Assembly (NCBI GenBank): GCA_905233275.1
Contig: CAJODR010000013.1
Location: forward strand, 1 to 32,325
Length of the DNA stretch: 32,325 nucleotides
Origin: an uncultured Bacteroidales bacterium
GTDB taxonomy: Bacteria; Bacteroidota; Bacteroidia; Bacteroidales; UBA932
Direction: 5' to 3'
Shown here: piece after piece, positions 24,561 to 32,312 of the stretch
Numbering within the stretch: position 1 is the first letter of the stretch
Layout: the number at the start of each line of letters is the position of its first letter
Notes under the pieces: model-generated
The model's input: the letters and a program-made list of their open reading frames with translations, nothing else
Told to the model about the DNA's origin: nothing
Databases searched by the model: none
Program-made: the position numbers and the translations under genes

Positions 24561-25094
24561 ATGAAGGACCGAAAAAAATTGAATATCGAGCTCGGGCGAA
24601 TTACTCCCGAGGAGTACAGGGCTCATTCCGGCGACGGATTGGCCCTGGTGCTGGACAATATCAGGAGTGCGCACAATGTCGGGTCGGCCTTCAGGACCGC
24701 CGATGCTTTCGGCGTCGGAAAGGTCTGGCTGTGCGGCATTTGCGCAGTCCCGCCATCCGCCGAGATTCATAAATCCGCCCTCGGAGCAGAGGACAGCGTG
24801 CCCTTCGAGCATGTCCAGGACACCCTCGAGGCTGTCAGGAGACTGCACGATGACGGATTCACAATCATCAGTATCGAGCAGACCGTCCATGCTGTCAGCC
24901 TGCCGGATTTTCGCCCCGAAGTTGGCGGGAAATACGCTCTCATATTCGGCAACGAAGTTGACGGAGTGCGCCAGGACGTCGTCGACGCATCCGATTTCGC
25001 CATAGAGATTCCCCAGGAGGGGACAAAACATTCGCTCAACGTATCGGTCTCGGTAGGGGTGATTCTTTCATATTTCAGATTCGCAAGGCAATGA
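24561..25094 (+). CDS. TrmH/SpoU-family RNA 2'-O-methyltransferase
   Basis: 177 residues, a minimal SPOUT enzyme without an extra RNA-binding domain. The three family motifs are present: NIRSAHNVGSAFRTADAFG near residue 33, LIFGNEVDGVRQ, and IEIPQEGTKHSLNVSVSVGV, which forms the trefoil knot that binds S-adenosylmethionine. It methylates a ribose in tRNA or rRNA; the target cannot be told. The start follows the promoter so closely that the mRNA is probably leaderless. Its stop overlaps the next start (ATGA). Confidence 0.88.
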   Translation: MKDRKKLNIELGRITPEEYRAHSGDGLALVLDNIRSAHNVGSAFRTADAFGVGKVWLCGICAVPPSAEIHKSALGAEDSVPFEHVQDTLEAVRRLHDDGFTIISIEQTVHAVSLPDFRPEVGGKYALIFGNEVDGVRQDVVDASDFAIEIPQEGTKHSLNVSVSVGVILSYFRFARQ

Positions 25095-25996
25095 AAAGTA
25101 TTTATTTCGCAGCTGGCTGCTTCTGGGGTGCCGGGCATTTCTTTTCAGGGGTCGACGGAGTGGCGGCTGTCACGACCGGATTCGCCAACGGCAATACCCT
25201 GAATCCATCGTACAAGGAGGTCTATACCGACACCACCGGATTCGCAGAGACCGTAAAAGTCGAATACAATCCGTCGCTGGTGAGCCTCAAGGAGCTGACA
25301 GAACTCTTTTTCACCATCATCGATCCGCTCAGCGTCAACCGCCAGGGCGAAGATGAAGGCACCCGTTATCGCACGGGCGTCTACTATACCTCTGACGAGG
25401 AATTGCCCATCATCAAAGCCGTATTCGACGACGTCGAATCCCGCCTCGGCCGCCCGCTCGCAGTCGAGCTCTGCCCGCTCCGCAATTTCTACTCTGCAGA
25501 AGAATACCACCAGCATTACCTCGACAAGAATCCCGGAGGCTACTGCCACATTCCCCTCAAAACCTTCCGCTATCTCCGTCTGTATCAGGACTTAAAGAAT
25601 CTCCTCGGAGACGAATCAGACCTCATCGCCCGAATGGCGAATACCGCCGCGCTCATCCACGAAAGGATGCACTTCTGGTGGACGGGCTTTTATCTGGTCC
25701 GCGGCGAGCAGTTGGTCCTCGGCCCGTTCCAGGGCCCCGTCGCCTGCACCCGCATAGCCTTCGGCCGCGGAGTCTGCGGCGCCGCATGGAAAGAACGCCG
25801 CACCGTCGTCGTCCCTGACGTCGAACAGTTCCCAGGCCACATCGCCTGTTCAGCAGCCTCCCGCAGCGAAATCGTCGTGCCCCTGCTAACCGACGGCACC
25901 GTCACCGCCGTCCTCGACATCGACAGCACCGAAGTCGGCACATTCGACGACATCGACGCGCTGTGGCTGGAAAAAATCGCAGAAAGATTATTTTAA
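25091..25996 (+). CDS. MsrA fused to free-methionine-R-sulfoxide reductase (GAF domain, MsrC-like)
   Basis: 301 residues in two enzymes. Residues 1 to about 160 are MsrA: catalytic Cys10 in GCFWG, GFANGNTLNPSYKEVYTDTTGFAE, and Cys152 in GGYC. MsrA reduces methionine-S-sulfoxide, free or in protein. Residues about 165-301 are a GAF domain matching E. coli fRMsr (MsrC/YebR): GPFQGPVAC (Cys219), GRGVC (Cys229) and GHIACSAASRSEIVVP (Cys253). The spacing of 10 and 24 residues equals that of E. coli Cys84, Cys94 and Cys118. The fused protein could reduce both diastereomers of free methionine sulfoxide. No signal peptide, so cytoplasmic. The join is one clean frame with no linker stop. It overlaps the methyltransferase gene by four bases and ends at a terminator. 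Confidence 0.9.
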   Translation: MKSIYFAAGCFWGAGHFFSGVDGVAAVTTGFANGNTLNPSYKEVYTDTTGFAETVKVEYNPSLVSLKELTELFFTIIDPLSVNRQGEDEGTRYRTGVYYTSDEELPIIKAVFDDVESRLGRPLAVELCPLRNFYSAEEYHQHYLDKNPGGYCHIPLKTFRYLRLYQDLKNLLGDESDLIARMANTAALIHERMHFWWTGFYLVRGEQLVLGPFQGPVACTRIAFGRGVCGAAWKERRTVVVPDVEQFPGHIACSAASRSEIVVPLLTDGTVTAVLDIDSTEVGTFDDIDALWLEKIAERLF

Positions 25997-26037
25997 AAAA
26001 CTCCCGGGATCCAAAGGTGGATGCCGGGAGTTTTTTT
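25995..26037. terminator. Bidirectional terminator between the Msr fusion gene and ppdK
   Basis: AAAAAACTCCCGG pairs with CCGGGAGTTTTTT around an inner ATCC/GGAT stem and an AAAGGT loop. One unpaired G on each side separates inner and outer stems. The runs of A and T on either side let it work for both converging genes. Confidence 0.92.
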
Positions 26038-26053
26038 GATTGTCAGCGTGGGA

Positions 26054-28777
26054 TTACGCGTGCTGCTTGATTTCGGCCTGGGCCGCGGCGAGGCGGGCGA
26101 TGGGGACGCGGAACGGTGAGCAGGAGACGTAGTTGATGCCGATCGTGTTGAAGAACTCGATGGATTTGGGGTCTCCGCCGTGCTCGCCGCAGATACCGCA
26201 CATGAGGTCTGTGCGGCGGGTGCGGCCCTTGTCGACACCGAGCTTGACGAGCTGACCGACGGCCTTCTGGTCGATGGTCTGGAACGGGTCGGCGTCGAGG
26301 ATCTTGTTGCCGAGATAGTCACCCATGAAGGTGCCGATGTCGTCACGGCTGAAGCCGAATGTCATCTGGGTGAGGTCGTTGGTACCGAAGCTGAAGAACT
26401 GGGCTTCACGTGCCATGCGGTCGGCGGTGAGGGCGGCGCGGGGGATCTCGATCATTGTACCGAACTGGTAGTCGATGAGAGTGCCCTTCTGGGCCTGGAC
26501 CTCTGCCTTGATCTTTTCGCAGATGGCTTTCTGGAAGCTGAGCTCACGGGCGGAGATGGTGACGGGGATCATGATCTCCGGGTGAGGATGCATGCCTTCT
26601 TTCTGGAGCTCTGCGGTGGCTGTGAATATGGCCCTGTACTGGGTCTCGGCGATGAGCGGGAAGCTGACGTGGAGACGGACTCCGCGGTGACCCATCATCG
26701 GATTGACCTCGTGGAGGGATTCGCCCCTCTTCTCGATTTCCTTGACGGAGACACCGAGTTCGGCGGCGATTTCCTGCTTCTTGTCTTCACCCCTCGGGAC
26801 GAACTCGTGGAGAGGCGGGTCGAGGAGACGGAAGACGACGGGTTTGCCGTCCATGACCTTGAGGGTGCCCTTGATTGCGGCCTTCATGAAAGGCTCGAGC
26901 TCTGCGAGGGCCTGCTTGCGCTCTTCGTCTGTGTCGCAGAGGATCATCTTGCGGAGTTTGGACAGAGGAAGTTCGCTGTTGCGGCCGTAGAACATGTGCT
27001 CGATACGGAAGAGGCCGATGCCTTCGGCACCGAACTTGAGGGCGCGGGCTGCGTCTTCAGGAGTATCGGCATTGGTGCGGACACCGAGTTTGCGGTATTT
27101 GTCGCAGATGGACATGAAGCGGGCGAAGAGCGGATTCTCGGAGGCATCCATCATGTCGATGGCTGTGCCGTAGACGAGGCCCTTTGCGCCGTTGAGGCTG
27201 AGGAAGTCACCCTCTTTGAATACCTTGTCGACACCGTTGAAGCGGACGGTCTTGTCCTTGAAGTTGATCTTCATGGCGTCGCAGCCGACGATGCAGCACT
27301 TGCCCCAGCCGCGGGCGACGAGGGCTGCGTGCGAAGTCATACCGCCCCTTTCGGTGAGGATACCGACGGATGCGTGCATACCGTCGATGTCTTCCGGGGA
27401 GGTCTCCTCACGAACGAGGATGCACTTCTTGTTTTCCTTTGCGTATTCGATGGCGTCCTCGGAGGTGAAGACGATCTGGCCGACGGCACCGCCCGGAGAT
27501 GCGGGAAGACCCTGTGCAAGGACGGGAGCCTTCTTTTCGGAGGCGGGGTCGAGGATCGGGTGGAGCACCTCGTCGAGCTGTGCGGGAGCTACGCGGAGGA
27601 TGGCGGTCTTTTCGTCGATGAGACCTTCGTCCACCATGTCGACTGCCATCTGGAGGGCGGCGAGACCGGTGCGTTTGCCGATACGGCACTGGAGCATCCA
27701 GAGCTTGCCTTCCTGAATGGTGAATTCGATGTCCTGCATGTCCTTGAAGTGGTCTTCGAGGCGGCAGCGGATATCATCGAGCTCCTTGTAAACCTCGGGC
27801 ATTGCGGTCTCAAGGGAAGCGAGATTCTTGTTTTTCTCGCTCTTGGTGGCTTCGTTGAGCGGGTTGGGGGTGCGGATACCTGCGACGACGTCCTCGCCCT
27901 GGGCGTTGATGAGCCATTCGCCGTAGAAGCGGTTGTCACCGTTGGCGGGGTTGCGGGAGAATGCGACGCCGGTGGCGGAAGTGTCACCCATGTTGCCGAA
28001 TACCATTGACTGGACGTTGACGGCTGTGCCCCAATCGTCCGGGATGTGCTCGATCTGGCGGTAGCGGATGGCCCTCTTGCCGTTCCAGGACTTGAAGACG
28101 CCGCCGATGGAGCCCCAGAGCTGGGCCTGTGCATCGTCGGGGAATTCGACTCCGAGGACCTCCTTGATGCGGACCTTGAATGCCTCTGCGAGGTCGCGGA
28201 GCTCTTCGGCCGTGATTTCGGTGTCGGAGGTGTAACCTTTCTTTGCCTTGAGGTCGGCCATCATGCGGTCGAGCTGCTGGCGGATACCCTGGCCGTCTTC
28301 GGGCTCGATACCTTCGGCCTTTTCCATGACGACGTCGGAGTACATCATGATGAGGCGGCGGTATGCGTCATAGACGAATCTGGGGTTGCCGGTCTTCTTG
28401 ATCATGCCGGGAATGGTATTGGAGCAGAGACCGATGTTGAGGATGGTGTCCATCATGCCGGGCATGGATGAACGTGCTCCGGAGCGGCAGCTCACGAGGA
28501 GCGGATCGACGGGGTCGCCGAACTTTTTGCCCATTATCTTTTCAGTAGCTTCGAGAGCGGCTGCAACCTCGACCTTGAGCTCGGGAGTGTAACCGCCACC
28601 GAGAGTGTAGTACTCGGTGCAGCATTCAGTAGTGATGGTGAAACCGGCGGGAACTGGCATCCCGAGGAGGCTCATCTCAGCAAGATTGGCACCTTTGCCG
28701 CCGAGAAGTTCCCTCATTTTTCCATCGCCTTCGGCTGTCTTTCCGCCAAAGCGATAAACCCTTTTCTTGTTTTCCAT
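26054..28777 (-). CDS. ppdK: Pyruvate, phosphate dikinase
   Basis: 907 residues, full length. It interconverts pyruvate, ATP and phosphate with phosphoenolpyruvate, AMP and pyrophosphate, in the cytoplasm. The nucleotide domain has LLGGKGANLAEM, CRSGARSSMPGMMDT and VQSMVFGNMGDTSATGVAFSRNPANG. The swivelling domain has the phospho-histidine His483 in ERGGMTSHAALVARG. The C-terminal barrel has GLFRIEHMF, PMMGHRGVRL, SFGTNDLTQMTFG and GICGEHGGDP, whose Cys is catalytic. The gene starts 31 bases after the tRNA-Gly gene on the same strand. No separate promoter was seen between them, so read-through from the tRNA promoter is possible. Confidence 0.97.
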   Translation of the reverse strand: MENKKRVYRFGGKTAEGDGKMRELLGGKGANLAEMSLLGMPVPAGFTITTECCTEYYTLGGGYTPELKVEVAAALEATEKIMGKKFGDPVDPLLVSCRSGARSSMPGMMDTILNIGLCSNTIPGMIKKTGNPRFVYDAYRRLIMMYSDVVMEKAEGIEPEDGQGIRQQLDRMMADLKAKKGYTSDTEITAEELRDLAEAFKVRIKEVLGVEFPDDAQAQLWGSIGGVFKSWNGKRAIRYRQIEHIPDDWGTAVNVQSMVFGNMGDTSATGVAFSRNPANGDNRFYGEWLINAQGEDVVAGIRTPNPLNEATKSEKNKNLASLETAMPEVYKELDDIRCRLEDHFKDMQDIEFTIQEGKLWMLQCRIGKRTGLAALQMAVDMVDEGLIDEKTAILRVAPAQLDEVLHPILDPASEKKAPVLAQGLPASPGGAVGQIVFTSEDAIEYAKENKKCILVREETSPEDIDGMHASVGILTERGGMTSHAALVARGWGKCCIVGCDAMKINFKDKTVRFNGVDKVFKEGDFLSLNGAKGLVYGTAIDMMDASENPLFARFMSICDKYRKLGVRTNADTPEDAARALKFGAEGIGLFRIEHMFYGRNSELPLSKLRKMILCDTDEERKQALAELEPFMKAAIKGTLKVMDGKPVVFRLLDPPLHEFVPRGEDKKQEIAAELGVSVKEIEKRGESLHEVNPMMGHRGVRLHVSFPLIAETQYRAIFTATAELQKEGMHPHPEIMIPVTISARELSFQKAICEKIKAEVQAQKGTLIDYQFGTMIEIPRAALTADRMAREAQFFSFGTNDLTQMTFGFSRDDIGTFMGDYLGNKILDADPFQTIDQKAVGQLVKLGVDKGRTRRTDLMCGICGEHGGDPKSIEFFNTIGINYVSCSPFRVPIARLAAAQAEIKQHA

Positions 28778-28808
28778 GTGGTTTGGTATAGATTAATGTT
28801 AAAAGAGG

Positions 28809-28881
28809 AGCGGAATGCGAGGTTCGAACTCGTGACCTGCGGCTTGGGAAGCCGCCGCTCTACCAACTGAGCTAATTCCGC
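28809..28881 (-). tRNA. tRNA-Gly (anticodon CCC)
   Basis: 73 bases. The acceptor stem GCGGAAT/ATTCCGC is perfect. D-arm GCTC/GAGC, anticodon stem GCGGC/GCCGC with loop TTCCCAA, and T-loop TTCGAAC are all present. The first T-stem pair (A-C) is mismatched. Discriminator is U, as usual for glycine. No CCA is encoded. It reads GGG codons. Confidence 0.95.
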
Positions 28882-28894
28882 TTTTTACAAGATG

Positions 28895-28925
28895 CAAATA
28901 TAGTGATTTTTCACTGTTATTGCAA
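28895..28925 (-). promoter_or_regulatory. Promoter for tRNA-Gly
   Basis: On the minus strand TTG (complement of 28923-28925), 20 bases, TATATTTG (complement of 28895-28902), then 13 bases to the tRNA 5' end. Spacing and sequence fit the Bacteroidetes consensus very well. Confidence 0.75.
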
Positions 28926-28940
28926 GGGCCAGGGCAAAAA

Positions 28941-29798
28941 TCAGAGCCCCTCTTTTTTGGCCTCTTCCCAAAGGGCGTCCATCTCCGCGAGGGAGAGCTC
29001 TGAAAGCATGCGGCCCTTGCGGATCGTCTGCTCCTCCAGCCATGTGAAACGGCGTTTGAACTTGTCGCAGCTGCGCGAGAGGGCGGTGTCCGGATTGAGC
29101 CCGTAGAGCCTTGCAGCGTTGATTATGGCGAACAGGAAATCGCCCAGTTCGCCTTCAGCCCTGTCGTATGCCGCCTTGAATCCTTCGGAGGATGATGGCG
29201 CCGGGGCGAATTGGGACGGCTCCACGAAGCCGTCCTCTGCGTCCATCGCGCGGAGCTCACTCTCGTATTCAGCGAGTTCTTCGCGGACTTTCTCCCATAC
29301 ATCCTCTTTTTTCTCCCAGTCGAATCCCACCCCACGGGCCTTGTCCTGCATGAAGAATGCCTTCAGCATGGACGGCAGCGAATCCGGAACGCCGGAGAGC
29401 ACCCTCTTGTTGCCGCCTTTTTCGCGGGTTTTCATCATCTCCCAGTTGCGGGAGACCTCGTCCGCGCTGTCTGCCTTGACGTCGCTGAACACGTGCGGAT
29501 GGCGGAAAACCATCTTGTCGGATACCCCCGTGGCGACATCGCCGATGTCGAATTTGCCCTGTTCCTCAGCTATGCGGCTGTAGAATACTATGTGCAGGAG
29601 CACGTCTCCGAGCTCTTTGCGTAGCTCGGCGTCATCCTCGCGTAGGACGGCGTCGCTGAGCTCGTAGACCTCTTCAAGCGTCATGGGACGGAGGGAACGG
29701 GTGGTCTGGGCGGCATTCCAGGGACATTTTGCCCGGAGCTGCTCCATGATGTCGAGAAGCCTTCCGAAGGCTTCGAGTTTCTCTTGTTTTGTATGCAT
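28941..29798 (-). CDS. mazG: Nucleoside triphosphate pyrophosphohydrolase MazG
   Basis: 285 residues from the ATG at 29798 (MHTKQEKLEAFGRLLDIMEQLR). The frame is open farther upstream, but that part lies in the 142-base repeat and before the promoter box. MazG hydrolyses NTPs and dNTPs to monophosphates and clears damaged nucleotides. Two all-alpha MazG domains are visible: TLEEVYELSDAVLREDDAELRKELGDVLLH with the metal-binding ExxE/ExxD pattern, and later EGELGDFLFAIINAARLYG. The first motif reads CPWNAAQT where most members have CPWD, a small departure. An insertion near SQFAPAPSSSEG separates the C-terminal helices. It is probably monocistronic. Confidence 0.88.
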   Translation of the reverse strand: MHTKQEKLEAFGRLLDIMEQLRAKCPWNAAQTTRSLRPMTLEEVYELSDAVLREDDAELRKELGDVLLHIVFYSRIAEEQGKFDIGDVATGVSDKMVFRHPHVFSDVKADSADEVSRNWEMMKTREKGGNKRVLSGVPDSLPSMLKAFFMQDKARGVGFDWEKKEDVWEKVREELAEYESELRAMDAEDGFVEPSQFAPAPSSSEGFKAAYDRAEGELGDFLFAIINAARLYGLNPDTALSRSCDKFKRRFTWLEEQTIRKGRMLSELSLAEMDALWEEAKKEGL

Positions 29799-29805
29799 GG
29801 CAGCG

Positions 29806-29813
29806 CAAAGATA
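29806..29813 (-). promoter_or_regulatory. -7 promoter element for mazG
   Basis: On the minus strand TATCTTTG ends seven bases before the mazG ATG, so the leader would be only a few bases. No TTG at -33 was found; that position falls beside the edge of the 142-base repeat. Confidence 0.5.
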
Positions 29814-29829
29814 CACAAAAAATCTCTGC

Positions 29830-29971
29830 CTCTTCCGCGTTGCGGTAAAAAACGGCCACCGGGTGCGCTGCGCGTCGCAACGCGGAGGCGTTTTTGGCGA
29901 TTTCTGCCGTTTTGTGCTCCGCGTTGCACCCGGAAACGGCATCTGGACGCATTTTGCCACGCAACGCGGAA
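29830..29971 (-). repeat. 142-base dispersed repeat, copy 2 (inverted)
   Basis: The reverse complement aligns over the full length with 20667-20808. It keeps the CCGCGTTGC/GCAACGCGG alternation, CAAAACGGC and GGCCGTTTTTTACCGCAACG. It lies between the mazG promoter and the Rhs module, about 9 kb from copy 1. The next 118 bases (29972-30089) show no gene or clear terminator. Confidence 0.75.
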
Positions 29972-30089
29972 GGACACCTACAGGGTCATGTCGGTCCGAA
30001 TCAAGGGCTCCGGAGACGGGACGCTACCTACGCTGAAATATTAAGTAAAGCATTATGGGTTGCGAAATTTTGAGGTTTTGCAATAGCAA

Positions 30090-30626
30090 CTACTTGATAA
30101 TTAATGAAATAAGGCGTTGTCTGTCATATACTAAGATTGATTTGACAAGACTGTCAAGCAATGATTTATTATCACTCGTAGCCTCCTTATAGCCGATTTC
30201 TACGATGCCGTCATTGTAGAAGTCGCGTCGATAGTAGTATCGCCCTATCATAAACCTGATAGAAGCATAGCCATCTCCACGAATGTATATGTATACATTA
30301 TGTATTCCTTCCTGAGAGAGGCATTCTGTTAGCATATTAATTAATGAAGTGGGATAATATACAATAGATGCAAAAACAATAGTCCCTTTAGGATATAACA
30401 ATTTATTTCTACTATGGGCATCTCCCTTATAAAGGTAGTTTACATTAATCCCATCTATAGAATTCGGTCCATTGTTTCGGTTTTGTCGATATATCTCTTT
30501 AAGATCTTTCGTATTGATGATAATTGTGCTTCCCTTATACCTTAATGTATCTGGATTGCAATTATCTGCTACAATTGAAATCGTTGTAATAAACAATAGA
30601 ACGATAATCCCTGTTATTCTTTTCAT
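30090..30626 (-). CDS. Small exported protein after the Rhs tip, candidate immunity protein
   Basis: 178 residues, family not recognised. It begins with a Sec signal peptide (MKRITGIIVLLFITTISIVA) and continues as a mixed, Tyr- and Asn-rich domain with LRYKGSTIIINTKDLKEIY, PKGTIVFASIVYYP and YYYRRDFYNDGIVEIGY. The DNA is AT-rich, unlike the core genome. Its ATG overlaps the TGA of the Rhs gene (ATGA), the usual place for an immunity gene. If it is the immunity protein, its export implies that the toxin acts outside the cytoplasm. This is inferred from position only. Confidence 0.65.
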   Translation of the reverse strand: MKRITGIIVLLFITTISIVADNCNPDTLRYKGSTIIINTKDLKEIYRQNRNNGPNSIDGINVNYLYKGDAHSRNKLLYPKGTIVFASIVYYPTSLINMLTECLSQEGIHNVYIYIRGDGYASIRFMIGRYYYRRDFYNDGIVEIGYKEATSDNKSLLDSLVKSILVYDRQRLISLIIK

Positions 30627-31606
30627 GGTCTATGATATTGTAATCTTCTACATAAATAATTCAGGACTGTCTCTTGTTGAGATTTATAAATCTGTTTAAC
30701 CAAATCTATGTTGTTATCTATTCTCCTGGCTATTGTAACAGTCATTTGTGTTTCCTCATCAAAGACTGAAGCACCATTTATTATGGAATAATCATGATAG
30801 GGACTAACATTCCATCCCAAATGTTTTAATTCATAAAGATATGCATGACCATACAACTCGTGAGATGTATTTAATGCTTGACCGAATTCTGAAAGGGAAG
30901 AACTAATTATGACATAAACATTATTATCTGGCGAAGAGTCTTTTGATGAGCCCGGCATTAATGTGACACCATATGTACCATTTTCTTCATAACTGTGTAA
31001 ATACTCTTCCTCCCCATCCGATATATATTTATCCGCTACAGAAACAAAATAATTGTTTTTACTTTCAACTAATGCCAATAGAGCGTCGAAATTTACTGAA
31101 GATCCTTTATACTGGCGCATTAGGAATCTATTAATCTTTCCATCATCATTAAATCTTACATATTTGGCTTCATCCTCTGAAAGAGTATTAATAATATTTC
31201 TTCTAGAAGCAGAATCAGATGCAAATACTCGCATTCCTTCCGGATCCACGATATTCACCGGATCAGCAACGCAGTATGCGTAGGGACTGAGGCTGGGATA
31301 GTCCTTCGCGAGGGGGTCCTGGGTGAGCCAGGAGCCGAGGGAGGGGTCGTACTGACGGGCGCCGAAGTCGAGGAAGGGAAGGCCGGTAATGCCTGTCTGC
31401 TCCTCCTTGCCGGCATAGCGCCAGCGGTTCGAACTCATCTGGGGGAAAGCGCTGTCACTTGACGTCGGCTGGCCGATGCGGACTCCGTAGGGGTAGTAAT
31501 CACTCCGCTCCACAACCGCGCCGCTCGACATGTCAACAACGGCACGGGTCCCGCCGAGATGGTCAGTCACGTACGCATACGGCTGTCGATGTTGGAGAGT
31601 TAACAT
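30623..31606 (-). CDS. Orphan Rhs core fragment with C-terminal HExxGH putative metallopeptidase toxin
   Basis: 327 residues. Residues 1 to about 123 are the end of an Rhs/YD-repeat shell: YVTDHLGGTRAVVD, YYPYG, RYAGKEEQTGITGLPFLDFGARQYDP, GSWLTQDPLA and the closing SPYAYCVADPVNIVDPEG. Full Rhs proteins are many times longer, so this is an orphan tip. From about base 31240 the DNA turns sharply AT-rich and codes an unrelated domain. Its clearest feature is SHELYGHAYLYELKH (His249-Glu250, His254) followed by FDEETQMT. HExxGH resembles zinc peptidase motifs with one extra residue between the histidines. No signal peptide. The preceding gene's TAA directly abuts the ATG. The Rhs part is certain; the peptidase role is inferred. 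Confidence 0.8.
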   Translation of the reverse strand: MLTLQHRQPYAYVTDHLGGTRAVVDMSSGAVVERSDYYPYGVRIGQPTSSDSAFPQMSSNRWRYAGKEEQTGITGLPFLDFGARQYDPSLGSWLTQDPLAKDYPSLSPYAYCVADPVNIVDPEGMRVFASDSASRRNIINTLSEDEAKYVRFNDDGKINRFLMRQYKGSSVNFDALLALVESKNNYFVSVADKYISDGEEEYLHSYEENGTYGVTLMPGSSKDSSPDNNVYVIISSSLSEFGQALNTSHELYGHAYLYELKHLGWNVSPYHDYSIINGASVFDEETQMTVTIARRIDNNIDLVKQIYKSQQETVLNYLCRRLQYHRP

Positions 31607-32245
31607 TTATAGTGTCGTTCTTTTCTTGTATTTTCTCAGATCATCTTTGTCAAAATAATATACTTTACCACGTCTTTCATCATCAATCATACCAGGCCAG
31701 AAGTCGAACATGACCAAGGTATCAACGTAATGATGGTTATACAGGGTATTGATGATTCTTTCGTCTACTTCTGCGGGGCGATTATCTGAAAACCAGAAGA
31801 ACAATTTATCTTTATATTCTAATAACTTATCCGGGAATGCACGGTATGATATATCAACCATTCCCTCGTCAAACCATATCTTGGGATGATATTTGTCTTC
31901 TGAATAATCAATACTCATTATTGTCCTCCCATTAGAATCGACAATTATATTTCTTCCTCTTTCATTGACATCCCTCCGTACTATATGGGGTATCTCCTTT
32001 TTTATATCTACAATTAGAGATACCTTATTCTCATCACCAATAATTACGACAGTTTGAGAATCTGTGGTGAATACATGAAAGCAACTGTTGCTTTGTAATA
32101 GTCTATTTTCTGTATGAATAAAGTCTATAACTGCATTCTGAATCATCTCTTCAGTTCCTCCCTTATGGAATAATTCTTGACGCCATCTAGAACATGAAAC
32201 AATGGGTATTAATAATACTTGTAAGATAAATAATAAGTGTTTCAT
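31607..32245 (-). CDS. Lipoprotein of unknown function upstream of the Rhs tip
   Basis: 212 residues from the ATG at 32245, chosen because it begins a lipoprotein signal directly (MKHLLFILQVLLIPIVSC, lipid Cys at 18). A GTG at 32302 is also in frame but adds an unlikely leader. The mature part is unrecognised: HKGGTEEMIQNAVIDFIH, SQTVVIIGDENKVSLIVDI, KIWFDEGMVDISYRAF and an end rich in Asp, Lys and Tyr. AT-rich like its neighbours. It may be the immunity or accessory protein of an Rhs gene beyond the window edge, left upstream of the orphan tip. It probably shares a transcript with the tip. Confidence 0.65.
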   Translation of the reverse strand: MKHLLFILQVLLIPIVSCSRWRQELFHKGGTEEMIQNAVIDFIHTENRLLQSNSCFHVFTTDSQTVVIIGDENKVSLIVDIKKEIPHIVRRDVNERGRNIIVDSNGRTIMSIDYSEDKYHPKIWFDEGMVDISYRAFPDKLLEYKDKLFFWFSDNRPAEVDERIINTLYNHHYVDTLVMFDFWPGMIDDERRGKVYYFDKDDLRKYKKRTTL

Positions 32246-32304
32246 GAGCATCAATAATATCTTGAAGATTAAACTGCAAATATCGTGCGATGTACCCAGC
32301 ACCG

Positions 32305-32312
32305 CAAAGATA
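32305..32312 (-). promoter_or_regulatory. -7 promoter element for the lipoprotein-Rhs module
   Basis: On the minus strand TATCTTTG lies 59 bases before the lipoprotein ATG. The -33 position falls outside the window, so only half the promoter can be seen. Confidence 0.45.

Noticed and set aside
26180..28009. A 609-codon open frame antisense to ppdK
   Set aside because: A by-product of codon bias in ppdK; its sequence is a Glu/Asp/Val/Leu-rich mirror with no known fold.
29799..29960. N-terminal extension of MazG upstream of 29798
   Set aside because: It runs through the 142-base repeat and the promoter box, and the MazG family begins at the internal ATG.
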